Shown in pieces: positions 8,925-17,671 of a DNA stretch of 64,000 nucleotides; the stretch's first letter is position 1, and each line of letters starts with the position of its first letter. Under the pieces are notes generated by a model that was not told the DNA's origin, searched no databases, and worked only from the letters and a program-made list of their open reading frames with translations. The DNA lies in assembly GCF_023093535.1 (NCBI RefSeq), contig NZ_CP095757.1, positions 1,240,001 to 1,304,000 of the forward strand, written 5' to 3'. This stretch comes from Halovivax limisalsi (GTDB lineage: Archaea; Halobacteriota; Halobacteria; Halobacteriales; Natrialbaceae). Position numbers and translations under genes: made by a program.

Positions 8925-10082
8925 ATGTTCGGACCCGTTCCCCGCCGAGCCCGGCGGCAGATCCATCGCACCTCGTCGATCGCCCCGTATCGTCGACGCA
9001 CGGCGCTCGCGCTCCTCGCGACGACGATTCTCCTCCTCGCGCTGATCGCCGGCCCGCCGGTCGGTCTCGGCGCCGGCGCCCAGGACGACCGCGACGAACG
9101 GGCATCGAGCGCCGCGGTCGAATCGCGAGGCTACGCCGTCGTCCAGGGGGACCGCTGCGCTCCGATCGAAGCGCTCGGCGACGGCTCCGAGACGGTGGAG
9201 GCGTTCTACGACTATCGCACGCCCGAGACCGAGCCGTCGGCCTACGCGTACAGCTCCTACGGTACCACCCATCTCCAGGCCGACGACACCAGCTCCCTCT
9301 TCCTGTACGAGGGAGCCGACGGGCTGAGCCTCGTCCTGATCCACGATCGCCTCGACGGCGAGACGGCCGGCGGCTCGATCACCATGGGGTTCGAAGACCT
9401 GCCGGCCGACGGCGAGTGGGCCGTCGAGGACGACGACTACGACGGCCGGGACGACGAATTCGCCCACGACGGCGACGCGAGTCGCATCACGTGGGTCTGG
9501 TCCGAGGGTCGGACCGACGGCGCGGCGTTTTCCGGGCTCGGCGACGAGTTCGCGGTGACGATCGCGCCCGCGTTCAACGAGGCGGCGGATTTCCGGTACA
9601 CCGATGACGGGTACGACGGGCAGATAACGGACTGGCAGGTCCTCTCGGGCGAGGAACGCGACCCGGACCGAACGTCGCTCGACCCGGGCGAATCGATCGT
9701 CGTGCGGTCGGCGGGCTGTTCGGCCGTGACCGACGTCACTCTCACGTCGCCGGTGACGGTCGGCGACGACGTGACGATCGAGGCGACCGTGCGTAACGAC
9801 GGCGAGCGGTCGGAGACCGTGACCGTCCCGTTCGTCGTGAACGGGACGACCGTCGACGAGCGGACGCTGACGCTCGAGGCGGGCGAGACGGCGACCGTCG
9901 AGACGACGGTCACCGCAGAGACGGCGGGCGTGACCGGCGTCGCCGCGGGCGAGGTGGCGACCGAGTTCGAGGCGGCCGAACCGGCGACCGACGAACCGTT
10001 CGACGCCCGCTGGCTCGGTGTCGTCGGCGCGGCGACCGCCGTCGGTGCGCTCGCGCTGGTCGTGATCCGTCTGCGGCGCTGA
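8925..10082 (+). CDS. exported CARDB-like protein, paralog of the 5208 gene
   Basis: This 385-residue protein has an Arg-rich N-terminus and a long hydrophobic signal (residues 25-47). The Asp/Glu/Tyr-rich domain is shared with the 5208 protein (for example YAYSSYGTTHLQADDTSS against YTYSSHGTTHLQEDDTS). A CARDB-like Ig domain (VGDDVTIEATVRNDGERSE) and a C-terminal hydrophobic helix ending IRLRR follow. It lacks the PGF tripeptide of its paralog, so anchoring is probably by a plain transmembrane helix. It is divergent from the GNAT gene. The two paralogs bracket the GT4/GNAT pair, consistent with an old duplication. Confidence 0.8.
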   Translation: MFGPVPRRARRQIHRTSSIAPYRRRTALALLATTILLLALIAGPPVGLGAGAQDDRDERASSAAVESRGYAVVQGDRCAPIEALGDGSETVEAFYDYRTPETEPSAYAYSSYGTTHLQADDTSSLFLYEGADGLSLVLIHDRLDGETAGGSITMGFEDLPADGEWAVEDDDYDGRDDEFAHDGDASRITWVWSEGRTDGAAFSGLGDEFAVTIAPAFNEAADFRYTDDGYDGQITDWQVLSGEERDPDRTSLDPGESIVVRSAGCSAVTDVTLTSPVTVGDDVTIEATVRNDGERSETVTVPFVVNGTTVDERTLTLEAGETATVETTVTAETAGVTGVAAGEVATEFEAAEPATDEPFDARWLGVVGAATAVGALALVVIRLRR

Positions 10083-10260
10083 ATCGAGCGGTCGACGAGC
10101 GGATCGATCGGACGAACTGCGGTCCGAACGGCGTCGGACGGGCCGAGCGGACGGCCGCCGGGCCATCGCCGTGGACGCCGATCACGCCCGGTAATCACTG
10201 ATTACGCTGCTCCACCGGCGCCATTACAACGACGGCGCGGCGGTATTCGTCGGACGACGA

Positions 10261-12063
10261 ATGTCTGGACCTCCCACGCCGACGGCGAGTACCGGCGAGC
10301 GAGCGCTGCTCGCCGTCGGCTTTCTCGCGTTGACCGGCGCGCTCGCCGGCGCGCACGGCTCGCCAGCGACCGGCTACGAACGCTCGCTCTACGCGGCGAC
10401 GCCGGTCGCGGTGTGGGCCCTGCTCGCGGCGGCGCTCGGGCTCTCGCTCGTCGTCGCGCTGGTAACCCGGTCGCGCGTGACACGGCGGTTCGCGCTGGTC
10501 CTCGGCGGCGGTGCGACGCTCGCGGTCGTGGCGCTGCCCGTGTTGCGCGGCTACTGGTTCCTCTCGGGCGGCGACGGGCACACCCACCTCGGCTGGGCGC
10601 GCGGGATCGCCGCGGGGGCGTACCATCCCGCGGACCTGCGGTATCCGGGGCTGCACACCTCGACGATCTTCGTCGGCCGGACGCTCGGGATCGACCTCGC
10701 CCACGCGATGTTGCTGGTGATCGTCGCCCTGTGCGCGATCTTCTTCTGCTTCGTCACGCTGACGACGTCGCTCTTCTTCGAGAGCCGCTACAGCGCGGTC
10801 TTCGGGGCGTTCTCGGCGTTTTGCCTGTTGCCGATCACGACGCTCAGCACGTTCCTCTCGCCGCACGCGATGTCGCAGGCGATCCTGTTCTCGACGGCGG
10901 TGGTCTTCGTCCTCTTCGCCTACGCCCGCCGCGGGGCCGTCGGCTCGTCCGGCCGGACGTACTGGCTCCTCGCCGCGCTGTTACTCGTCGCGCTAGTCCT
11001 CTATCATCCACAGCACGCGGCCCACGTACTCGTCGTGCTGGGCACGACCTGCGCGCTCCAGTGGGTCGCCCGTCGGTACGAACGACCCCCGACGATCGCA
11101 TCCCACGCGCCGCTGTACGGGTTGACGCTCGTCCTGGTCGCCGCCTTCCTCGTCTGGAGCGCGAATCACGAACTCATCCAGTCGGTGGTCCAGTTCCACG
11201 TCGAGAGCACGATCGAGTTCCTCCTCGGGGCGAACGACGCGGCCGGGGACTCGGTCGGCGCGCAGGCCGACTCGCTGAGCGCGGTCGGCGGGAGCCTCGC
11301 CCTCGTGGTCCTGAAACTCCTCGGTCCGAACGTCGTATTCGGGCTCCTGAGCGGACTCCTGATCCTGGGGACCCTCCTCGGCGTCGCCCTCCGCCGGCGC
11401 CACCAGACCCGGGCTACCATCGCCTACCTCACCGCGGGGCTGGCGGGCCTGTCCGTCCTCTTCTTCCTCTACTTCTTCGGCTCGTCCGGAATGATGTACT
11501 TCCGCGTCTTCGGGTTCATGATGCTCTTCATCACCGTCCTGGGGGCGCTGGCGCTGGCCGCGTCGATGGAGTCGATCTCCGTCGCCCCCGCTCGCGGCGT
11601 CGCCCACGTCGCCGTCAGCGTCGCGTTCGCGGTCCTCCTCGCGGCGTCGTTGGCCGGCGTCTTCGCCTCCCCCTACATCTACAGCCCGACGGCCCACGTC
11701 ACCGAACAGTCGATGACCGCCCACGCGAACGCGTTCGACGCCGCCGACGAGGACGTCGGCTTCGTCGGGATCAGAAGCGGCCCGAATCGGTACGCCGACG
11801 CCTACTACGCGCCGCTCGATCGGACCTCCGGCTACCGGGGCGTCAGCGGCGAGGAGATCGAGTCCGGGTTCGCCGACCTGGAGTCGGATCGGTACCTCGT
11901 CGTCAGGGACGCGGATTACGAGCGCGAGGTCGAGGTCTACCGTGAGCTACGGTACACGGCGGCCCAGCTCGAGTCGATCCCGACCCAGCCCGGCGTCGAT
12001 CGGATTCAGTCGAGCGGCGAGGTAACCGTCTATTACCTCTCCGGCGGGGCGCCGGAAGCGTAG
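10261..12063 (+). CDS. large polytopic membrane protein, possible GT-C glycosyltransferase
   Basis: This 600-residue protein has about 12 hydrophobic helices up to residue 480, then a soluble, acidic C-terminal part. The first large loop carries GGDGHTHLGWARGI near residue 102. An acidic residue in the first external loop after the first helices is typical of GT-C enzymes that use lipid-linked sugars, so a GT-C role in surface-glycan assembly is plausible. Overall similarity to a named family is not obvious. It is flanked by an exported protein and beta-helix proteins within the polysaccharide region. Confidence 0.6.
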   Translation: MSGPPTPTASTGERALLAVGFLALTGALAGAHGSPATGYERSLYAATPVAVWALLAAALGLSLVVALVTRSRVTRRFALVLGGGATLAVVALPVLRGYWFLSGGDGHTHLGWARGIAAGAYHPADLRYPGLHTSTIFVGRTLGIDLAHAMLLVIVALCAIFFCFVTLTTSLFFESRYSAVFGAFSAFCLLPITTLSTFLSPHAMSQAILFSTAVVFVLFAYARRGAVGSSGRTYWLLAALLLVALVLYHPQHAAHVLVVLGTTCALQWVARRYERPPTIASHAPLYGLTLVLVAAFLVWSANHELIQSVVQFHVESTIEFLLGANDAAGDSVGAQADSLSAVGGSLALVVLKLLGPNVVFGLLSGLLILGTLLGVALRRRHQTRATIAYLTAGLAGLSVLFFLYFFGSSGMMYFRVFGFMMLFITVLGALALAASMESISVAPARGVAHVAVSVAFAVLLAASLAGVFASPYIYSPTAHVTEQSMTAHANAFDAADEDVGFVGIRSGPNRYADAYYAPLDRTSGYRGVSGEEIESGFADLESDRYLVVRDADYEREVEVYRELRYTAAQLESIPTQPGVDRIQSSGEVTVYYLSGGAPEA

Positions 12064-12239
12064 ACAGACGGCCCGACAGTCGAGCGTCGCCGGTCCGACT
12101 CGTCATCGGCGGTGTCGGCTGCCGTCCGAGGTCGCTGATCCGAGGCGGTCCCGCCTCCGTCGCTCGACGCACCGCCGTCCGCGAGCGCACGAATTCGTCA
12201 CCGGTCGGTCGGCGATCGCGGAACCGGAGCGGCGCGTAC

Positions 12240-13166
12240 TCAGTCGTTCGCGACCGCGTCGTCGGCGCTTTTCGGGCACCCCTCGGGGACGCGGTCGACG
12301 GGGTCATCTCCGGCGCTCTCGTCGATGTTCGCCGTATCCGCGCCGCCGTGGGCGGTCGCGGTCTCCCAGCACGTGTCGGTACACGCGACGGCCGCGTGAT
12401 TGGACTTCTCCCAGACGGCGTCGCCCAGGGCGATGTCGGAGCTGTGCCCGCCGAGGTCGGAGTCGACGACCTCCCCTTCCTCGTAGAACTGCCAGAGGCC
12501 GCGGTCCGGGCCGCCCGCCGCACAGCAGTTTTCGAGCTTTGAGCCGTCGGTGCCCAGGCGGAAGTTCGCGCGTCCGTTGTTCTTCGCGTAGGAGTTTCGG
12601 ATCGCGACGGTCCCGCCGGCGCCGGGGATCGAGTGGGCGTCCGAATTGCCCGGTCCGGATGCGTAGACGCCGTTGTCCGTCCAATTCTGGACGTTGAGCC
12701 GGTCGATATCCAGGTGGCCCGCGTGGTCCCAGTAGACGTAGATGCCGGTCGCCTTCGGATCGCCGACGGTCACGTCGAGGGAGACGTTCTCGATGGTTCC
12801 AGTCCCCTCGGGGTCGGTGACGCGAGCGCGGAACGGCTCCGTGTGTCCGCCCTCGAAGTGGCCCGTGACCCCGATGTTCCGGATCGTCCAGTCCGCGCCG
12901 TCGGCCTGGATCTCGTAGGTCGCGCCGTCGGCCGAGATGTCGAGGAGCACGTTCTCCCACGTCTCGCCCGACCCGACGTTCTTGGTGAACGTTTCGCCCG
13001 CACCGACCGTAATCGTCTCGACGTCGCCGTCGGCGGCGGCCGCCCCGCCCGCGGCGTTCAGCAGGCCGACCGAGCTCAGCGCCGCGCCGACGCCGAAGAG
13101 GTAGCCGCGTCGACTGGTGGTCGTCTCGTCCGAAGCGTGTGCAGCCGTCTGTGGCTCACTCATCAA
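12240..13166 (-). CDS. Tat-exported right-handed beta-helix protein
   Basis: This 308-residue protein has a Tat signal (SRRGYLFGVGAALSSVG, residues 18-34). Repeating short strands with Asn, Gly and Ile follow (WENVLLDISADGATYEI, WTIRNIGVTGHFEGGH), the pattern of a pectate-lyase-like parallel beta-helix. It is paralogous to the first 270 residues of the gene at 13455 but lacks that protein's C-terminal 85-residue domain. Its likely role is binding or cleaving polysaccharide outside the cell. A second ATG directly follows the first; either may be used. Confidence 0.75.
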   Translation of the reverse strand: MMSEPQTAAHASDETTTSRRGYLFGVGAALSSVGLLNAAGGAAAADGDVETITVGAGETFTKNVGSGETWENVLLDISADGATYEIQADGADWTIRNIGVTGHFEGGHTEPFRARVTDPEGTGTIENVSLDVTVGDPKATGIYVYWDHAGHLDIDRLNVQNWTDNGVYASGPGNSDAHSIPGAGGTVAIRNSYAKNNGRANFRLGTDGSKLENCCAAGGPDRGLWQFYEEGEVVDSDLGGHSSDIALGDAVWEKSNHAAVACTDTCWETATAHGGADTANIDESAGDDPVDRVPEGCPKSADDAVAND

Positions 13167-13454
13167 CAGTTGCGGAGACCCTGCCAGGGTAATCCCCTGC
13201 TGTTCAACTGTTAACCGTATATTACGCCCCGGATAGCGCCAGCCGGTGCTACGCGATCCCGCGACCGAATCCGCGGGCAGTATCGCGTGCGAACCGCGGA
13301 TGCGGGCGGTAATCGACGGCTGGCCCCGGCGAAGCGGCGGGTTACCCGGCAGTTGACCCTCGGGCGGGCAGCCGTCGGTCGCCCGCTCGCCCGTCCGAAG
13401 CGCGGTTCGGTACGCCGCGACCGACTCGCCGTCGACGGCGCCGTACGGGGCCGA

Positions 13455-14672
13455 CTAGACCTCCTCGATCGGTTCGCCGTCGACGGCGAGCGTACGAACC
13501 TCCGTCGCGCCGTCGTGGTCGCGCACGTCGAGACTGGTTATCTCGCCCGTGAACGTCCAGACGGTGTACGCCTCGTCCGACCCGGAGAGCCACCACTCCG
13601 CCCAGTCCTCGCCGTAGGCGTCGCCCTCGGCGAGCCACTCCGCGTGGGCTTCCGCGGGCTGGATCTCGCCGGAGACCTCGACGCGGTAGGCGAACTGCCC
13701 CGCCACCTCGAGTCGGCGTGGCTCGCTGTCCTCGTCCGCTCCGCCGGATCCGGCGCCGCTCGCCGCTTGCTCGGCGCTGGTCGGACAGCCCTCGGGGATC
13801 CGATCCCGGGGCGCACCCTGCGAGGTTCCGTCGATGTTCGCGGTACTCGCTCCGCCGTGGCCGGCCTCGCTCCCCCACCGCGAGTTTCGCATCGTCAGCG
13901 AGGCGCGGTTGGACTTCGCCCAGACGGCGTCGCCCAGGGCGAGGTCCGAACCGTCGCTCTGGATGTCGCAGTCGACGATCTCGGCGTGCTCGTAGAACTG
14001 CCAGTGGCCGCGGTGGGAGCCGCCGGTCGCACAGCAGTTCTCGAGGCGCGAGCCGCGCGTGCCCAGTCGGAAGTTCGCGCGGTCGTTGTTCTTCGCGTAG
14101 GCGTTGCGGATCGCGACCGATCCGCCGGCGCCGGGAATCGGGTGCTCGCCGGGGTTGCCGGGACCGGACGCGTAGACGCCGTTGTCGGTCCAGTTCTGGA
14201 CGTTGAACCGGTCGATGTCGATGTGGCCGGCGTGATTCCAGTAGACGTAGAGGCCGGTCGCCTTCGGATCGCCGACGGTCACGTCGAGACAGACGTTCTC
14301 GATGGTTCCCGTTCCGTTCGGATCGGTGACGCGAGCGCGGAAGGGTTCGGTGTGCCCGCCCTCGTAATGTCCCGTTACGCCGATGTTTCGGATCGTCCAG
14401 TCCGCGCCGTCGGCCTGGATATCGTAGGTCGCGCCGTCGGCCGAGATGTCGAGGAGGACGTTCTCCCACGTCTCGCCCGATCCGATCCGCTCGGTGAACG
14501 TCTCGCCGGCACCGACCGCGATCGTCTCGTACTTCGAAGCGGCGGCGCCGCGTCCACTGGCACCGGCGAGGATCCCGAGCGAGCCGAGGATCGAGCCGGC
14601 GCCGAGGAGATACGATCGTCGTGTCGTGTCGCGTCCGCGTGACCGTCTCGTCGTCGAGTCAGTATCGCTCAT
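13455..14672 (-). CDS. Tat-exported beta-helix protein with added C-terminal domain
   Basis: From the ATG at 14672 this gives 405 residues. A Tat motif (TTRRSYLLGAGSILG) precedes a parallel beta-helix domain nearly colinear with the 12240 protein. An 85-residue C-terminal domain starts at LEVAGQFAYRVEVSG and ends AVDGEPIEEV. That domain recurs almost unchanged at the C-terminus of the lyase-like protein at 14840, so it is a mobile module, perhaps carbohydrate-binding or wall-binding. An ATG 24 nt upstream gives a longer form, but the chosen start places the twin Arg in the usual position. Confidence 0.75.
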   Translation of the reverse strand: MSDTDSTTRRSRGRDTTRRSYLLGAGSILGSLGILAGASGRGAAASKYETIAVGAGETFTERIGSGETWENVLLDISADGATYDIQADGADWTIRNIGVTGHYEGGHTEPFRARVTDPNGTGTIENVCLDVTVGDPKATGLYVYWNHAGHIDIDRFNVQNWTDNGVYASGPGNPGEHPIPGAGGSVAIRNAYAKNNDRANFRLGTRGSRLENCCATGGSHRGHWQFYEHAEIVDCDIQSDGSDLALGDAVWAKSNRASLTMRNSRWGSEAGHGGASTANIDGTSQGAPRDRIPEGCPTSAEQAASGAGSGGADEDSEPRRLEVAGQFAYRVEVSGEIQPAEAHAEWLAEGDAYGEDWAEWWLSGSDEAYTVWTFTGEITSLDVRDHDGATEVRTLAVDGEPIEEV

Positions 14673-14839
14673 TCGTCTATCCGGACCGGCGGACAACGCT
14701 AACCGGTTGACCTTCAGGTGTTAATGGTATATTACCCGTCGGCAGGGCCGCTCGCCTCCACTCGTCCGATCGGTGCTAATCCGGCAGGGAGCCGCTTGGG
14801 CGGCTCCCCGACTCCGTCGAACGATGGGCCGATACCGAC

Positions 14840-16828
14840 TCAGACCTCCTCGATCGGTTCGCCGTCGACCGCGAGCGTGCGGATCTCCGTGACGCCGTCG
14901 TGGTCGGAGACGTCGAGAGTGGTGATCTCGCCGGTGAACTCCCAGACGGTGTAGGCCTCGTCGGAGCCCGAGAGCCACCACTCCGCCCAGTCGTCCCCGT
15001 ACGCCTCGCCCTCGGTGAGCCACTTCGCGTGGGCCTCCGCGGGCTGGATCTCGCCGGAGACCTCGACGCGGTAGGCGAACTGGCCGGCCACTTCGAGCGT
15101 GTGAGACGTCGGCTCCGCGTCCTCGGAGCCGTCGTCCGACTCGTTCCCGTCGTCGGACCTGCCCTCGTCGTCGGCGCCGCCGGTGCGTTCGATCAGTTCG
15201 GCTCCGGTGACGCGCTGACCGTCGAGTTCGATCCACATCCCGTCCGGCTGTTCGACGGTGACGTCGGTGATCGGGCCCTCGACGCGGTAGGCGTCGCCGT
15301 AGCCGTTGCCGGTGACGCCGCCGGCGTGCCAGACGCCGTCTCGTTCCTCGACGAAGTCCTCGGCGGTGTAGGTCCCGCCTTCGATGGCGCGACCCGACGG
15401 ACTGTCGTACGGCGCCTCGGCGAACGCGACGGCACCCTCTGCCAGGAACTCGTGCGCGCAGAGGCTGGAGCCGGGCTCGGTCACGAACGCCACGAGGTGG
15501 TCGACCCCCGGCGATTCGCCGTCGTCCGAGCCGCCACCCGATTCCTCCTCGGATCCGTCGTCCGACCCGTCGTCGACGCCGACCTGGCCGAACTCGTCGA
15601 GGTACCACTTTCGGTCGGCGTGGTATCGATAGATCCCCATCCGGCCACGATCGTGGGTCGTGTCGGACGTGCTGACGACGGCGAGCTCCGTTCCGCCATC
15701 GTCACGGATGCTGAAGCGCGTCTCCGAGGCGTCCGTCGATCGCCAGTCGATCCCCAGCGTCAGCTGCTCGCCCGCCGGGATCGACGCGCTCGCCGCCTCC
15801 GAGGTGGCCAGGCTCCCGTCGGTCCACCGGTCGAGGCGGATCTCGCCGTCGTCCAGGTCGCAGAGCGCGAGGTAACCCGTGTACGAGTCGAAGCCGCCCG
15901 CCGACTGGGCGCCGAACAGCAGTCCCATGTCGGCCTCCTCGGTCGAGTCGAACGCGACCGTCGCCTCGTACCGGTTGCCCGCCGCCATCTCGTGGGAGTC
16001 GTGGACGAGGATCCGGTCGGCCGCGGACTCGGCCGACGCGGCGAGCGCCGAGTCGAACGGCACCGACGGCTGGCTCGTCGCAGTCTCCTCGTTGGGATCC
16101 GCGTCGAGTTTGTGGGCGTCGTAGACGAGGGAGACGTCCTGGGGCGCCCCGCCACCGCCGTAGTAGCCGGCGACGCCGCCGTACTCGATCTCGTTTGCGG
16201 GGTCCGTCGTGAAGCGGATGCCGTCGTTCGAGTAGACGAGTTCGCCGTCGACCCAGCACTCGCTCAGGCCGTCGGCGTTCGCCTGCCCGTTTTCGTAGGT
16301 GTTACACTTGACGTGCGTCTCGAAGTGGTTCCAGCCGTGGTCGATCGGGGCGTCGTGGATGTCGTAGATCCTCTCATCCATGTTGTACGTGTACTCGACG
16401 AGGTTGAACCCCGGCTCGCCCCGATTCGCGAGCTGCAGGCGAACGGACCAGCCGTTGGTCCCGTCGGGCTGGCCGCCGCCGGAGTGACCGCTTCCCGAGG
16501 AGTAGCTGATCGCGCTCACCCAGAACCGGTGGTCCGTGCCGTCGAGGACGAAGTCCTCCGGGATGTAGAGCCAGAACTCCTGCCAGAGTTCGTCGACGCG
16601 GCCGTGCTCGTTGGGCTCCAGCCCGTACCGATCGTTCGCCACGGACGCCCACGCGTTCCCGACGTTGACGGTCCCGCGAGGGATGTCGATGCGGTACGCC
16701 GACGCGCCCTCCTGCGTCGGCTCGCTCGACGAGAGCGAGTGATACCGACTGCGCGAGACGATATCGTAGACGTCCGCCGGGTCGTCGGATCGATCGTAGT
16801 CGACCGCGCCGTCGTACTGGCGGCTCAC
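14840..16828 (-). CDS. polysaccharide-lyase-like exported protein, main part (frame-shifted from its signal)
   Basis: The frame opens at GTG 16828 and gives 662 residues. Residues 1-225 look like a jelly-roll polysaccharide lyase (RVDELWQEFWLYIPEDFVL, DHGWNHFETHVKCNTY, ECWVDGELVYSNDG). Residues about 250-410 are a second concanavalin-like domain (YEATVAFDSTEEADMGLLFG, then IYRYHADRKWYLDEF). A Ser/Asp/Gly linker, an unidentified domain near 440-540, and the 85-residue domain shared with the 13455 protein follow. It has no signal of its own. A Tat signal is encoded immediately upstream in another frame, with a GTGA overlap, so the two pieces are probably one gene split by a single-base change. 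Confidence 0.7.
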   Translation of the reverse strand: MSRQYDGAVDYDRSDDPADVYDIVSRSRYHSLSSSEPTQEGASAYRIDIPRGTVNVGNAWASVANDRYGLEPNEHGRVDELWQEFWLYIPEDFVLDGTDHRFWVSAISYSSGSGHSGGGQPDGTNGWSVRLQLANRGEPGFNLVEYTYNMDERIYDIHDAPIDHGWNHFETHVKCNTYENGQANADGLSECWVDGELVYSNDGIRFTTDPANEIEYGGVAGYYGGGGAPQDVSLVYDAHKLDADPNEETATSQPSVPFDSALAASAESAADRILVHDSHEMAAGNRYEATVAFDSTEEADMGLLFGAQSAGGFDSYTGYLALCDLDDGEIRLDRWTDGSLATSEAASASIPAGEQLTLGIDWRSTDASETRFSIRDDGGTELAVVSTSDTTHDRGRMGIYRYHADRKWYLDEFGQVGVDDGSDDGSEEESGGGSDDGESPGVDHLVAFVTEPGSSLCAHEFLAEGAVAFAEAPYDSPSGRAIEGGTYTAEDFVEERDGVWHAGGVTGNGYGDAYRVEGPITDVTVEQPDGMWIELDGQRVTGAELIERTGGADDEGRSDDGNESDDGSEDAEPTSHTLEVAGQFAYRVEVSGEIQPAEAHAKWLTEGEAYGDDWAEWWLSGSDEAYTVWEFTGEITTLDVSDHDGVTEIRTLAVDGEPIEEV

Positions 16829-17094
16829 GCGTCCTCACCCCCCGCGGTGACGATCTCGAACGCGCTCACGTCGCCGCTGAACGCGGTGAGGTCGTCGAAC
16901 GGTTCGTCGAACGCCTCGACCTGGGGAAGGCCGGTCGCGTCGGCGCCGTCAGCGGTGGTGTCGTCCGCAGTGGATTCGGACGCCGACGCGGCGGAGCTGA
17001 ACGCGGCGAGGCCCGCCACGCCGCTGGCCGCCTTCATGTAGGATCGTCGGTCGAGTAACGGATTTCGTGACCGTCTCTCCGTCTTCTCAGTCAT
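16825..17094 (-). CDS. Tat signal and N-terminal fragment of the lyase-like protein
   Basis: This 89-residue product has a clear Tat signal (LLDRRSYMKAASGVAGLAAF). A short acidic stretch with FDEPFDDLTAFSGDVSAF follows, then a TGA that overlaps the GTG of the next frame. It reads like the beginning of a lyase: signal, linker and first beta-strands with no body. The downstream frame has the body and no signal. A one-base insertion in GAGGACGCG just before the stop would join them. It may be a real mutation or a sequencing error. Confidence 0.65.
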   Translation of the reverse strand: MTEKTERRSRNPLLDRRSYMKAASGVAGLAAFSSAASASESTADDTTADGADATGLPQVEAFDEPFDDLTAFSGDVSAFEIVTAGGEDA

Positions 17095-17671
17095 TGCACC
17101 CGATAGGTGTGCGGTCCCCTCCCTGAACGTTCACGTTCACATGAGTTACGTATTTACGTGATCGAGCTCGCGTAGACGAAACGACGAGACGTATCGGAGG
17201 GAACTACGGTCGGTTCGACCCGACTGTATCGGGTGCTGAACCGTCGTGTGTCGGCGAGGCGGGGCCGCCGCGCGCTGAGAAACGAGGGCGTACCGCCGGT
17301 CGATCACCGAGAGGGCCGCTCGCGCGGACCCACGCACGCTCCGAGCGTGGACGGCGACGGTATGCAAACCGAACGACGACCGTCAGGGCCGCTTCGTAGT
17401 CGGTAATTAACCAACGTCACGGGTTTTGATCGGTCTACAACGGTATGGGACCGACGGAGCGGCGTTCGCGCTGCGGGAACGGACGCGGAGCGAGGGGTCG
17501 ACGTCGTGTCGACCGCGCCGACCGATGCGCCAGCGGCCGTGGCGATCGAGGGGTCGACGTAGCCCGCCGACGCTTCAGCAGTTGCGCGGATCGACGGGCC
17601 GCCGGCTTCGCTGGTCGACGGTCCGTCGGTCGGCCCGCCCGATGCCCCGTCGCCCGATTTCGACCCGCACC
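17095..17671. other. intergenic between divergent genes
   Basis: About 580 nt separate the Tat-lyase gene and the methyltransferase-kinase gene. GTAATTAACC near 17402-17411 is AT-rich and could belong to a promoter, but it lies far from the chosen ATG. No gene with coding composition is seen. Confidence 0.35.

Noticed and set aside
14900-17041. Very long open frame on the plus strand opposite the lyase gene
   Set aside because: Its Val/Arg/Gly-rich composition is that of an antisense frame in GC-rich DNA; the minus strand holds clear signals and domains.
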